Notes: a model not told the origin generated them from the sequence alone. A stretch of 64,000 nt of DNA from Neorhizobium alkalisoli (GCF_002968635.1 NZ_PVBN01000007.1:124001-188000), one strand, 5' to 3'. Positions 17,532 to 26,732 are shown, counted from the stretch's first letter. Made by a program: numbers and translations.

Positions 17532-19079
17532 ATGAACGAGACCGTGAACCTCAAGACGCTGCTCGCCGCCGACAAGCCGCTGACGCTCGCCATCCTTGCC
17601 ATGGGCGGGCAGGGCGGCGGCGTGCTGGCCGACTGGATCGTCGGCCTTGCGGAAGAGCAGGGCTGGATGGCGCAATCCACCTCCGTACCGGGCGTTGCGC
17701 AGCGTACCGGCGCGACGATCTATTATATCGAGATGCTGCCGGCGAGGGGTGGCGTGCCGCCGATCTTTTCGCTAATGCCGACACCGGGCGACGTGGATGT
17801 GGTGCTGGCTGCGGAGCTGATGGAGGCTGGCCGGTCGGTACTTCGTGGCCTGGTGACGCCCGACAAAACGGTGCTGATCGCTTCGACGCATCGTTCGTTT
17901 GCCGTCGGCGAAAAGGAAAAGCCGGGCAACGGCATCGGCGATCCTACCGTCGTGGTCGGTGCAACCGATTTCGCGGCGAAACGCACTATTGCTTTTGATA
18001 TGGACACGCTGGCACTCAAGAATGGCAGCGTCATTTCCGCTTCGATGTTCGGGGCGCTGGCTGCGGCAGACGTGCTGCCCTTTCCCAAAGAAGCCTTCGA
18101 AACGACAATCCGTGGCGGCGGCAAAGGTGTGGAGCCGAGCCTCAAGGCTTTCAATGCCGCCTATGATCGGGCGAAGTCCAAGACGCGCGAGGAAATTGCG
18201 GCGTCTCCCCCGAAGCGTTTCGATGTGATGCCGGAGACCACCGGCCATTTGGAACTCGACAGGCTGGTGCATCGACTGCGTGCGGAGTTCCCGGAAGCTG
18301 CCTGGCCGCTTCTGTTTGCGGGTGTCAAGAAGCTCACCGATTTTCAGGATCCCGTCTATGCGGGCGAATATCTCGATCTTGTCGGAAAGCTTTACGGGCT
18401 CGACCGCGCGAACGGTGGCGAAGAGAAGGGTTATTCCTTCACTGTTCAGTCGGCGAAGTATGTTGCCGTCGCGATGGCCTATGATGATGTCATTCGTGTT
18501 GCGGACTTGAAGACGCGCGGCACTCGTTTCGAGCGGGTCCGCCATGAGGTGGGCGTCAAGCAAGACCAGATCCTGTACATGACCGAATATATGCATCCGC
18601 GCATGGAGGAGGTTTGCGGTACCCTGCCGAAGAAGCTCGGCCTCTGGATCGAAAGCCGCCCCAAGGTTTTCGCCTGGCTGGACCGCCGGATCAACAAGGG
18701 CCGGCGGGTGCAGACCGGAACGCTCTTCTGGTTCCTGACGCTCTATATAATGGCGGCTCTCCGCCGCACACGCCGGGGCACGCTGAGGCATCTGCGCGAG
18801 ACTGAACATCGCGAAGCCTGGCTCAACACGGCGACCTCGCTTCTGTCGCGGAATTACGACCTGGCGGTCGAGGTGATCAACAATCGGCGGCTGGTGAAAG
18901 GATATTCCGACACCCATGCTCGGGGTCTCTCCAAGTTCGATCGCGTCATGCTCTCGTTGGCGACCTTGGCTGATCGTGACGATGGTGCTGCATGGATGAG
19001 GCGTCTACGGCAGGCTGCGTTGCTGGACGAAAGCGGCATCGCGCTCGATGGCGCATTGAAGACCGTGGCAACGCTTTAA
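17532..19079 (+). CDS. Indolepyruvate ferredoxin oxidoreductase, beta (IorB-like) subunit with long C-terminal extension
   Basis: About 515 residues. The first 200 are the gamma-type domain of 2-oxoacid oxidoreductases (ILAMGGQGGGVLADWI, STSVPGVAQRTGATIYYIEM). The remaining 300 residues are absent from the short archaeal IorB and match the extra domain (DUF6537) of proteobacterial IOR proteins. The open frame reaches back to 17505, but GAGGA at 17520-17524 precedes the ATG at 17532, so I use that start. It should bind the alpha subunit and complete the TPP/FeS enzyme. Confidence 0.84.
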   Translation: MNETVNLKTLLAADKPLTLAILAMGGQGGGVLADWIVGLAEEQGWMAQSTSVPGVAQRTGATIYYIEMLPARGGVPPIFSLMPTPGDVDVVLAAELMEAGRSVLRGLVTPDKTVLIASTHRSFAVGEKEKPGNGIGDPTVVVGATDFAAKRTIAFDMDTLALKNGSVISASMFGALAAADVLPFPKEAFETTIRGGGKGVEPSLKAFNAAYDRAKSKTREEIAASPPKRFDVMPETTGHLELDRLVHRLRAEFPEAAWPLLFAGVKKLTDFQDPVYAGEYLDLVGKLYGLDRANGGEEKGYSFTVQSAKYVAVAMAYDDVIRVADLKTRGTRFERVRHEVGVKQDQILYMTEYMHPRMEEVCGTLPKKLGLWIESRPKVFAWLDRRINKGRRVQTGTLFWFLTLYIMAALRRTRRGTLRHLRETEHREAWLNTATSLLSRNYDLAVEVINNRRLVKGYSDTHARGLSKFDRVMLSLATLADRDDGAAWMRRLRQAALLDESGIALDGALKTVATL

Positions 19080-19174
19080 CGGCATCAGACACATTATAGC
19101 CGTGATCCCATTGCTTTTGCTGCGCGTCTGATCAAAATCCGGGCGCGAAATCTTCCTCAGTATCGGCAAGTAAA

Positions 19175-21757
19175 ATGGAATCCACGGATCGTCAGCCCAG
19201 CCGCTTTCGAGACCTCATTGAAACGTATCGCTCCTACCTCATCGCGCTCGCGGTGTTGCTGGTCTTCGCCTTTACGACCTTCGCGATCTACGATCTCACC
19301 ACCGAGGTCAGTTATGACGACGTGATTGAGGCGCTCGCCCATACCCGTTGGTCTTCGATCGGGTTGGCGATCTTCTTCACCGCGCTGAGTTTTGCGGCAC
19401 TCGTCGGCTACGATATGAACGCGCTTGCCTATATCGGCCGTTCATTACCGCCGGTGCCGGTTGCGATGACTGCATTCAGTGCCTATGCGGTCGGCAACAC
19501 GGCCGGCTTCGGGGCACTCAGCGGCGGGGCTATTCGATTTCGGGCCTATTCGCGTCTGGGGCTTTCGCCAGACGATATCGGCCGGGTCATCGCCTTCGTA
19601 ACGCTGGCCTTCGGCATCGGATTGCTGGCCGTTACTGCTTTTGCGTCGCTCGTTACGGCGCCCCGGATCGCAGCGATTGTCCATATCGACCAGGGCTGGG
19701 TGCGGGCCGGAGCGGTGATGATCATCGCTGTGCTTTTTGTGATGGTCGTATGGGGAAAGAACGGTCGAACCATCGCGATCGGCCGCCTGAACATCCGTCT
19801 GCCGGACACCCGTACGTCGTCGCAGCAGTTTCTGGTCACGGTGCTCGACATCGCCGCTTCGTCGTCGGTCCTCTATGTCCTCTTACCGCAGACCGAAATC
19901 GGTTGGTCGTCATTCCTGGCAATCTATGCCACCGCCGTCGGCATCGGGGTACTCAGCCATGTGCCCGCGGGCCTCGGCGTCTTCGAAACGATAATCATTG
20001 CGGCTCTTGGCAGCACGGTCAGCGTCGACCAGGTTCTTGGCAGCCTCGTCCTATACCGCGTCATCTATCACGTTCTGCCTCTCTTCATTGCGACCCTCGT
20101 CGTGATCGGCCTTGAGGTTCGGCAGCTGGCTCATCACCCGGTTGCATCGACCTTGCGGAAGCTGGAATTCCGTCTGGCACCCCCGTTGCTTGCTACTTTT
20201 GCGATGATTGCGGGAGCGATGTTGATCTTTTCCAGCGTCACTCCGACGCCGGATTCCGATCTTGATCTGCTTTCCGGCTATCTGCCGCTGCCGTTCGTGG
20301 AGGGCGCGCATTTCCTGTCGAGCATTCTTGGGCTTGTCCTGTTCGTTGCTGCGCGCGGCATCGGACAGAGACTCGATGGGGCCTGGTGGACGGGGCTGAT
20401 TTGCGCCGCACTTGCGCTTGTCTTCGCCTTCGTGCGTGCGGTTGCCCTTTTCGAGGCAGTGTTCCTGATCGTTCTTCTTGCGGGGCTTGTTCTCAGCGCC
20501 AAACAATTCAATCGGCGATCTTCGATGTTCGGTCAGGTCCTGACGCCGAGCTGGATGACCGCGATGCTGATCATTGTTGCCGCGGCCGTCACCGTCCTGC
20601 TTTTCGTATATCGCGAGGTGGAATACAGTCACGAACTGTGGTGGCAGTTCGAATTTGCCGAAGAGGCGCCGCGCGGGCTGCGTGCTGCCCTGGGCCTGAC
20701 GATCTTTTCAGGAATGCTCTCCCTTTTCAGTCTGCTCCGACCGGCGGCATTTCGTTCGCCGCTGTCGACGACGGGCGACCTTGAAGCGGCAATTCGGATT
20801 GCGATGTCGCAGGACAATGCCGATGCGAACCTGGTTCGGATGGGCGATAAGCGTCTGATGTTTTCCGAAAGCGGAAATGCGTTCATCATGTATGGTATTC
20901 AGGGACGATCCTGGATCACGCTTTTCGATCCAGTCGGCGCCCCGAACGAAACCGCGGACTTGGTGTGGCGTTTCGTCGAGGAGGCGCGTGCCCAGGGCGG
21001 GCGGGCAGTCTTCTATCAGATATCGCCAGATCTCCTTTCGCATTGTGCAGATGCGGGGCTGAGGGCTTTCAAGCTGGGCGAACTCGCAATTGTCGATCTC
21101 ACGCGTTTCGATCTCAAAGGCAGTCGTCTCGCGAGCCTCCGCCAAGCGGTCAACAAGGGTGCGCGGGAAGGACTGGAGTTTTCGGTTATCGACCAGCCCG
21201 AGGTCATGGCCTCGATCGAGGATCTCAAAGAGGTTTCCGATGCCTGGCTTGCAGAGCATAATACCCGTGAAAAGACCTTTTCGCTTGGTTCTTTCCGCGA
21301 CGACTATGTAAGTTCTCAACCCGTTGCCATTTTGCGAAAGGAAGACCGTATCGTTGCTTTCGCGACGCTATCGGTTACCGATACGAAGCAGGAAGGAACT
21401 GTTGATCTGATGCGTTTTGCGCCTGATGCGCCCAAGGGCTCCATGGATTTTCTATTTGTAAAGATCATGGAATATCTCCGCGATGCCGGCTATGCACAGT
21501 TCAATCTTGGCATGGCACCGCTCGCTGGCATGGCTGCACGCGAGGCTGCTCCGGTCTGGGACCGGATCGGCGGGGTCGTGTTCGAGCATGGCGAACGGTT
21601 TTATAATTTCAGGGGATTGAAGGCCTTCAAGTCGAAGTTCCACCCGATCTGGAAGCCACGCTATCTGGCCGTGGCCGGCGGCGTGAGCCCTGCCATCGTA
21701 ATGATGGACGCGACGCTTCTGATCAGCGGCGGCTTGAGAGGAGTGGTCGGCAAATGA
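19175..21757 (+). CDS. lpiA: Bifunctional lysylphosphatidylglycerol synthetase/flippase (MprF/LpiA)
   Basis: An 860-residue membrane protein. About twelve spans form the flippase half (for example GNTAGFGALSGGAIRFRAY, the conserved MprF core). From about residue 530 a soluble aminoacyl-PG synthase domain (FMYGIQGRSWITLFDPVGAP region, then NLGMAPLAGMAAREAAPVWD and FRGLKAFKSKFHPIW) transfers lysine from Lys-tRNA to phosphatidylglycerol. In Rhizobium tropici lpiA is acid-induced and co-transcribed with atvA, the arrangement seen here with a 4-base ATGA overlap. The product lowers membrane negative charge and raises tolerance to acid and cationic peptides. Confidence 0.93.
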   Translation: MESTDRQPSRFRDLIETYRSYLIALAVLLVFAFTTFAIYDLTTEVSYDDVIEALAHTRWSSIGLAIFFTALSFAALVGYDMNALAYIGRSLPPVPVAMTAFSAYAVGNTAGFGALSGGAIRFRAYSRLGLSPDDIGRVIAFVTLAFGIGLLAVTAFASLVTAPRIAAIVHIDQGWVRAGAVMIIAVLFVMVVWGKNGRTIAIGRLNIRLPDTRTSSQQFLVTVLDIAASSSVLYVLLPQTEIGWSSFLAIYATAVGIGVLSHVPAGLGVFETIIIAALGSTVSVDQVLGSLVLYRVIYHVLPLFIATLVVIGLEVRQLAHHPVASTLRKLEFRLAPPLLATFAMIAGAMLIFSSVTPTPDSDLDLLSGYLPLPFVEGAHFLSSILGLVLFVAARGIGQRLDGAWWTGLICAALALVFAFVRAVALFEAVFLIVLLAGLVLSAKQFNRRSSMFGQVLTPSWMTAMLIIVAAAVTVLLFVYREVEYSHELWWQFEFAEEAPRGLRAALGLTIFSGMLSLFSLLRPAAFRSPLSTTGDLEAAIRIAMSQDNADANLVRMGDKRLMFSESGNAFIMYGIQGRSWITLFDPVGAPNETADLVWRFVEEARAQGGRAVFYQISPDLLSHCADAGLRAFKLGELAIVDLTRFDLKGSRLASLRQAVNKGAREGLEFSVIDQPEVMASIEDLKEVSDAWLAEHNTREKTFSLGSFRDDYVSSQPVAILRKEDRIVAFATLSVTDTKQEGTVDLMRFAPDAPKGSMDFLFVKIMEYLRDAGYAQFNLGMAPLAGMAAREAAPVWDRIGGVVFEHGERFYNFRGLKAFKSKFHPIWKPRYLAVAGGVSPAIVMMDATLLISGGLRGVVGK

Positions 21758-23115
21758 TGTTTATGCGTTCTCTCTTCATCGCGCTTGTCGGATGGCTGTA
21801 TGTCACGGCTGCTGTCGGTCAACAGCAGGGATACAACACCGGAATGATCCCGGCGCCTCGTATCATGTTGCCGAGCAAAGACACCGATCTCAAGGGCATT
21901 GTCTTTCTGATCTCCGGTGGCGGGGGTTGGAGTGCGCGGGAGGATGCGCAGGCCCAAGCGGTGTTGGATGCCGGCGCTGCGGTAGTCGGTATCGATTTTC
22001 CGTCCTACATCAAGTCGCTCGCCGCCGACGGTGGCGACTGCGTCTACATGGTTTCCGATGTCGAGGACCTCTCCCAGCAGATTCAGCGGCGGATCGGCAG
22101 CTCTAATTATCGCCATCCGATCGTGGCGGGTCTTGGCGAAGGCGGGGCGTTGGCGCTCGCCATGGTGTCGCAGAGTCCCAACGCCACGATTGGCGAGGCG
22201 ATTGCAGTCGATCCGGTTGCGGGCATCCCGCTCTCCAAGGAGCTTTGCACTCCAGCCCCGAAACAGAAGATCGGCGATCGCACGATCTACGGCTTTGATG
22301 GCGGTTCGTTGCCGACGGAGGTCACGATCGTTTCGACGGCAGCTGCCGATGCTGCCGGAAAGGCGCATGCGCAGCGCCTGAAGCAGGAACATCCGGAAGT
22401 GCAGCTTGATGATTCCGGTGCGACGCCCGATGCGGCGTTGTCTCAAGCTCTGGCGGCCAGCCTGTCGGCCGCAAGCCTCAACGGTCTGCTGCTCGATCTG
22501 CCGCTGACCGTGCTGGAGGCCAAGCCTGCAATGAACACGATGGCCGTCATCTACTCCGGCGATGGGGGTTGGCGTGATCTCGACAGCGAGGTCGGCGGTT
22601 ACCTGCAATCGCAGGGTATTCCAACGATCGGGGTGGACTCCTTGCGCTATTTCTGGTCGGAGCGTACGCCACAGGGGACGGCGGATGATCTTGCAAAGAT
22701 CATCGAGCACTATCGTCATCAGTGGAACGTTCAGAACGTGCTCCTTGTCGGCTATTCCTTCGGTGCCGATGTGCTGCCGGCAACCTACAATCTTCTTCCG
22801 CCCAACGACCGGGAACGGGTAAAGCAGATTACCCTTCTGGGTTTGTCGCACCAGGTTGACTACGAAATTTCTGTGACGGGCTGGCTGGGCGCCGAGGGAG
22901 CCGGCAAGGGTGGAGATCCCGTGAATGACATTGCGAAGATCGATCCCAAGCTTATCCAATGCGTCTATGGCACGGATGAGGGTGACGATCCCTGTCCGAC
23001 GTTGAAGGATCGAGGCGTCGAAATCGCTCCCATCGAGGGCGGTCATCACTTCGATGAAAACTACCAGGCGCTCGGCAAGCGCATTCGCGACAGTCTCCAG
23101 GCGCGGCTGAAGTAG
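21754..23115 (+). CDS. acvB: AcvB/VirJ family protein (AtvA), periplasmic lysyl-PG hydrolase-like
   Basis: A 453-residue exported protein. A hydrophobic signal (FMRSLFIALVGWLYVTAAVG) is followed by two alpha/beta-hydrolase-like halves. The N-terminal half has GLGEG in place of the nucleophile elbow, while the C-terminal VirJ half has VGYSFGADVLP (GxSxG) and a late GGHHFDEN with the probable catalytic His. In Agrobacterium AcvB degrades lysyl-PG made by LpiA and is needed for virulence, and AtvA supports acid tolerance in R. tropici. Translational overlap with lpiA supports a shared function. The missing serine in the first half suggests that only the VirJ half is catalytic. Confidence 0.92.
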   Translation: MMFMRSLFIALVGWLYVTAAVGQQQGYNTGMIPAPRIMLPSKDTDLKGIVFLISGGGGWSAREDAQAQAVLDAGAAVVGIDFPSYIKSLAADGGDCVYMVSDVEDLSQQIQRRIGSSNYRHPIVAGLGEGGALALAMVSQSPNATIGEAIAVDPVAGIPLSKELCTPAPKQKIGDRTIYGFDGGSLPTEVTIVSTAAADAAGKAHAQRLKQEHPEVQLDDSGATPDAALSQALAASLSAASLNGLLLDLPLTVLEAKPAMNTMAVIYSGDGGWRDLDSEVGGYLQSQGIPTIGVDSLRYFWSERTPQGTADDLAKIIEHYRHQWNVQNVLLVGYSFGADVLPATYNLLPPNDRERVKQITLLGLSHQVDYEISVTGWLGAEGAGKGGDPVNDIAKIDPKLIQCVYGTDEGDDPCPTLKDRGVEIAPIEGGHHFDENYQALGKRIRDSLQARLK

Positions 23116-23119
23116 CGCC

Positions 23120-23629
23120 TCAGATTTCGTGCTTGCGGATATTGAGGAGGATCTTGTGCAGCGTGCCGGTGAAGGCCCGGTATTCCTCTTCATCAATGCC
23201 GTCGAACATCCTGAGGAACGAGTCATACATCGTCGGCCAGAAACCGGCGAAAGCCTCCCGCCCCTCTTCCGTGATCGTGACGTCCCGGATGCGCATGTCT
23301 TCCGGCCGCGGCGTTCGCCGGATGTAACCCTGGTCTTCGAGCGAATCGAGCGTCCGGCTCATGGTTGACTGTTCGATGACGGCGAAAACCGAGAGCTCGT
23401 TGATGGTGAGCGAGGCAGAGACGCTCAGCACTGCAAGTGTGCGCATCTTGGCAATCGTCAGATCGGACTCGCGCAACTCCTCCGCCATGTTGGCGTTCCA
23501 GCGAGCAATGATGCGGTTCATCAGGTAGGGTGCGAAATGGTTGAGGCCGATTTCCCCGATAGTCGGGCGGTTCACCTGATCACCTTCCCGATGCCGACGC
23601 AGGACGACGCCTGAAAACCGTTCTGCCAT
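23120..23629 (-). CDS. MarR family transcriptional regulator
   Basis: A 169-residue winged-helix regulator: helix-turn-helix SLTINELSVFAVIEQSTMSRTL and wing RRTPRPEDMRIRDVTITEEG are clear, flanked by dimerisation helices. It ends 5 bases from acvB in convergent orientation and is followed upstream by the cyclase. MarR proteins commonly sense aromatic acids or their CoA esters and bind 12-20 base palindromes, so it is one of three local candidates for the AT-rich operators described here. The site at 24939-24950 lies upstream of its neighbouring cyclase gene. Confidence 0.9.
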   Translation of the reverse strand: MAERFSGVVLRRHREGDQVNRPTIGEIGLNHFAPYLMNRIIARWNANMAEELRESDLTIAKMRTLAVLSVSASLTINELSVFAVIEQSTMSRTLDSLEDQGYIRRTPRPEDMRIRDVTITEEGREAFAGFWPTMYDSFLRMFDGIDEEEYRAFTGTLHKILLNIRKHEI

Positions 23630-23878
23630 AAGCCCTCTTCATGTTCTCCCTCGCCGCGGACTACCGCAGCGACGATGCCAGCAGAAAAACCGGACCACCG
23701 GTAAGCGCTCTGGGCCCATCTGTGCGGTCGTTAACAGACGACTTGAAGCGTCGCCAGAGAAAAAACCGGTTCAGGCCGCAGGGGTCGCCGACAATGATGT
23801 AGCCGGAACCCGCCACGCTGCCTGCTTCGCGATGGCGAGTGAGGGGCCGAGCCGCATCCGACACAGCCCCGAAAGGCT

Positions 23879-24664
23879 CTACCCCGTGATCAGTGCCAGC
23901 GCACGCACCGGCGAGCCGGTTCCCTTGACGAATTTCAGCGGTGCGGCGATCAGTACCGCCCCCTTTGGCGGCAATTGGTCAAGGTTCGACAGCGAAGCGA
24001 GCCCATACTTGTTTGCCTTGTGCATCAGGTTATGGGCGGGGAAGGGCGGGTTCATGCCGCCAGCGGAGCCCGCATCGGTGCCAATGGTTTCTTGGCCCCA
24101 TCCAATGATGCCCTTGGACAGGAGGTATTCAATTGCTTCGGCCGTCGGGCCGGGAGAATGAGGCCCGTTCTCGTCGGCGTTCAGAAAGCTCTCCGTGGAG
24201 CCATTGCGCTTGTACCAGTCCGTGCGCATCAGCACCCAGCTGCCGGCTTCGATCTCGCCATGCTCCGCTTCCCATTCCTTGATGCTGTCGACGGTCAGCA
24301 GGTAGTCGGGGTTTCCGGATGCCTCTTTTGAGCGGTCGATGACGTTGACCGGGGCGACGAAATTTTGCGGAGGAATGGTGTCGGTGGTGTTGTTCGGGTT
24401 GTCCTTGCCGGTAATCCAGTGGCAGGGCGCGTCGAAATGGGTTCCGGTATGTTCCCCGAGCTCCAGCCAGTTCCAAGCCCAGAACGGGCCGTCCTGATCG
24501 TAGGCGGAGATCGTATGCACAGCCACTTTCGGCGTGTTTTTCCCGAACTGCGGCGGCAGATAAAGAACAGGAGTATCCGGGCCGAGTGGCGCCGTCAGGT
24601 CGACGACCTTGACCGAACCGGAAAGAAGAGCGGAGGCGAGCGTGGAAAGCGTGGCGGAAGACAT
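23879..24664 (-). CDS. Cyclase family protein, kynurenine formamidase-like metal hydrolase
   Basis: About 261 residues. GEHTGTHFDAPCHW carries the HxGTHxDxP metal-binding signature of the cyclase/KynB family, and ETIGTDAGSAGGMNPPFPAH and GAVLIAAPLKFVKGTGSPVR are conserved C-terminal segments. KynB hydrolyses N-formylkynurenine on the way from tryptophan to anthranilate, while relatives open lactams or isatin. AAGGGGAA precedes the ATG at 24664, which I prefer to the longer open frame. A clear paralogue is encoded at 38369-39160. With anthraniloyl-CoA and IOR genes nearby, an amide-hydrolysing role on an indole-derived compound is plausible but unproven. Confidence 0.87.
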   Translation of the reverse strand: MSSATLSTLASALLSGSVKVVDLTAPLGPDTPVLYLPPQFGKNTPKVAVHTISAYDQDGPFWAWNWLELGEHTGTHFDAPCHWITGKDNPNNTTDTIPPQNFVAPVNVIDRSKEASGNPDYLLTVDSIKEWEAEHGEIEAGSWVLMRTDWYKRNGSTESFLNADENGPHSPGPTAEAIEYLLSKGIIGWGQETIGTDAGSAGGMNPPFPAHNLMHKANKYGLASLSNLDQLPPKGAVLIAAPLKFVKGTGSPVRALALITG

Positions 24665-24983
24665 GGTCCGGGTTCCCCTTGAATGACCGGTTTGGTGTGC
24701 CGGGCGGCAGCCGATTTCCTCTGTCGAATACCGTAGCGGATGAGCGAAGCCTATTGCAGAAAATATGAGGATGCAAGCAATGCTCCGGTGCCGCACTACC
24801 TGAAGTACCATGCCATCAGTCGGATCAAGATCCGGGAAATTGGCGCAGGATTACCCAAGCGTTGGGAGTTCCGGTTGGGCTTGCGCAGGCATCTGCCACT
24901 ATTGTTCTGCCCCACCTCTCTTTGAACTTTTTACAAAAGTATATGCATATGGATGTATAGAGGGCGTGGTGCGGCCGCATAGT
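24665..24983. promoter_or_regulatory. Non-coding gap upstream of the cyclase, with GTATATGCATAT site
   Basis: 319 bases with no convincing gene, between the cyclase start and the end of the amino-acid permease. The palindrome ATATGCATAT at 24941-24950 is part of a 12-mer identical to one at 15198-15209. The stretch around 24925-24960 is AT-rich and could hold the promoter of a long-leader cyclase transcript. Nothing else is recognisable. Confidence 0.45.
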
Positions 24984-25658
24984 TCATCGTTTCTTTTCCT
25001 GAGTGAATTTCTTTTCCAGCAGGCTCACCAGCCGCACCATCGGCCAGAGGAAGGCGATGTAAATCAGTGCGGCGCCGATCAGGGGCGTCGGGTTGGCATA
25101 GAGCGCCTGCGCATCGAGGCCCTCTTTCATGAGCTCTGCCAGGGCGACCGTCGAGGCCAGTGACGTATCCTTGAACATCGAGACACAGTTGTTGGTGACC
25201 GGCGGGATGACGATGCGAATTGCCTGCGGGAGAACGACCTTGCGCAACGTCACCAGGAAAGGGAGGCCGAGAGCGGCTGCCGCTTCGAACTGGCCTTTCG
25301 GGATGCCTTCTATGCCGGACCGGAAGACTTCTGCCGAAAAGGCAGCCATGACCATCGTGAAGGCAAGGATGGCGCAGGTCCACGAGGATAATCGAATGCC
25401 GACGAAGGGGAGCGCGAAATAGATCAGCATCAGAACGACCAGCATCGGCGCTGCGCGGAAGATGTCGATATAAAAGACCATCAGATAGCGGACGGGCTTC
25501 GGCCCATAAAGGCGAAGCAATCCGATTATCAGACCGCAGGGAATGCCAAGGCCGATGCCGGCAATGCCGAGCAGGAAGGTATTGATAAGTCCACGCAGCA
25601 ACGCTGGGAATGCGTCGCCGAGAACCTCGAGATTGAAGAATGTTTCGAGGAGGGTCAT
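24984..25658 (-). CDS. Amino-acid ABC transporter permease (HisM/GlnP-like)
   Basis: A 224-residue polar amino-acid permease with about five spans (GLINTFLLGIAGIGLGIPCG, MLVVLMLIYFALPFVG). The EAA loop is in EAAAALGLPFLVTLRKVVLP, preceded by SGIEGIPKGQ as is standard. It is transcribed with the periplasmic binding protein upstream. Many such systems need only one permease as a homodimer, but the required ATPase is not encoded beside it. It must borrow an ATPase from elsewhere. Confidence 0.92.
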   Translation of the reverse strand: MTLLETFFNLEVLGDAFPALLRGLINTFLLGIAGIGLGIPCGLIIGLLRLYGPKPVRYLMVFYIDIFRAAPMLVVLMLIYFALPFVGIRLSSWTCAILAFTMVMAAFSAEVFRSGIEGIPKGQFEAAAALGLPFLVTLRKVVLPQAIRIVIPPVTNNCVSMFKDTSLASTVALAELMKEGLDAQALYANPTPLIGAALIYIAFLWPMVRLVSLLEKKFTQEKKR

Positions 25659-25688
25659 CTGCTTCTGCCTCTACGATACTCATGAAAA

Positions 25689-25710
25689 TGCCGGCCGTTG
25701 CCGGCCGGCA
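25689..25710 (-). terminator. Intercistronic stem-loop after the amino-acid binding protein gene
   Basis: TGCCGGCC (25689-25696) pairs with GGCCGGCA (25703-25710) around a 6-base loop. It lies between the binding-protein stop and the permease start with no T tract in the direction of reading. The position matches the hairpins after the other two binding-protein genes in the window, so message stabilisation or partial termination is likely. Confidence 0.55.
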
Positions 25711-25742
25711 CGAACGATCCTGCCGCCGTAAAAGGCGCTAGG

Positions 25743-26546
25743 CTAAGGTTTGGGAAGAGGTTGCTCGACGGCGGATGCAGAACCCGCGGCCGGATCGCTG
25801 CCGAACCATTTTTTGTGAATTGCGGCAAGGGTGCCGTCTTTCTTCATCGCGGTGATCGCGTCATTCGCCTTGGCAAGGAGAGGATGATCCTTCGTCATCA
25901 TCAGGCCGTATTGTTCGCCGGTCTTGATGCGGACCTTAACGGCAAGGTCCTTCATCTTGAGGAAAGCGTACTCCATCCCAGGAACATCGCTGACGGCTGC
26001 GTCCGCCCGTCCGGACGAGAGGTCCATCAGCAAGTCCTGCTGCGCGTTATAGCTCTTGATCTCGCTGATGCCGTATTTAGACTGATTTTCCTTCGCCCAT
26101 TTGTCGCCGGTGGAGCCGGCGAGTACGCCGACGATCTTGTCTTTCAGGTCCTCGACCTTGGAAATGGCGGCTTCCTTGCGGGTGGCGATGCCCATGTCGG
26201 AGTCGTAGTAGGGCTGGGTGAAAGACTGGCTGCCGAGCCGGTCCTTGGTGATTGTGATGGAGGAGATGCCCACGTCGATGCGTTTGGAGGCGGTGGCGGC
26301 GAAAAGCGCCTGGAAACCGAGATCCGAGATTTCGACCGTCATGCCAAGGCGCTTTGCGACCTCGTTGACGATATCGACTTCGAAACCTTCGAATGTGCCG
26401 CTGGCGGTCTTGTATTCGAAGGGGGGATTGCTCGGATAGGATCCGACGACGAGGGCATCTGCGGATGCAAGGCCGGCGCTGGCGGCGGACAGGACGGCAG
26501 CGCTCGCAAGGCCGATAAAAGCGCGGCGGAAAAGGGGCATGATCAT
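25743..26546 (-). CDS. Amino-acid-type periplasmic substrate-binding protein
   Basis: About 267 residues of the family-3 binding proteins. A cleavable signal (AFIGLASAAVLSAASAGLASA) precedes LVVGSYPSNPPFEYKTASG, FEGFEVDIVNEVAKRLGM and DVGISSITITKDR, which form the ligand-binding lobes. I start at 26546 because AGAGGGA precedes it, and an in-frame ATG at 26540 is equally possible. It heads the short cassette whose promoter region contains two copies of the shared AT-rich operator, so uptake is probably induced together with the aromatic genes. The ligand may be an amino acid or an aromatic analogue. Confidence 0.91.
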   Translation of the reverse strand: MIMPLFRRAFIGLASAAVLSAASAGLASADALVVGSYPSNPPFEYKTASGTFEGFEVDIVNEVAKRLGMTVEISDLGFQALFAATASKRIDVGISSITITKDRLGSQSFTQPYYDSDMGIATRKEAAISKVEDLKDKIVGVLAGSTGDKWAKENQSKYGISEIKSYNAQQDLLMDLSSGRADAAVSDVPGMEYAFLKMKDLAVKVRIKTGEQYGLMMTKDHPLLAKANDAITAMKKDGTLAAIHKKWFGSDPAAGSASAVEQPLPKP

Positions 26547-26732
26547 CGTGTCTGGTTCCCTCTGTTTTCGGCCGGCAAACTTCTTCGGTGCTCGACCAAC
26601 GTCACTATTCTTGTCTTGGATAAAGTAATTGGTTCGGCTCTCTCCCAAGAGCCAGCCGGCGTCTGCAATCTCCCGTTTTCAGGCGCGCATGAGGGGATGG
26701 TGATGTAAAATCCGGAGAGTTTCAAGTGAAAA

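Noticed and set aside
21661-23226. Minus-strand open frame of 521 codons opposite acvB
   Set aside because: Antisense to a well-supported gene with signal peptide and catalytic motif; translation resembles no protein.
23661-23864. Small minus-strand frame of 67 codons between MarR and cyclase genes
   Set aside because: No ribosome site or recognisable motif, and composition is like intergenic sequence.
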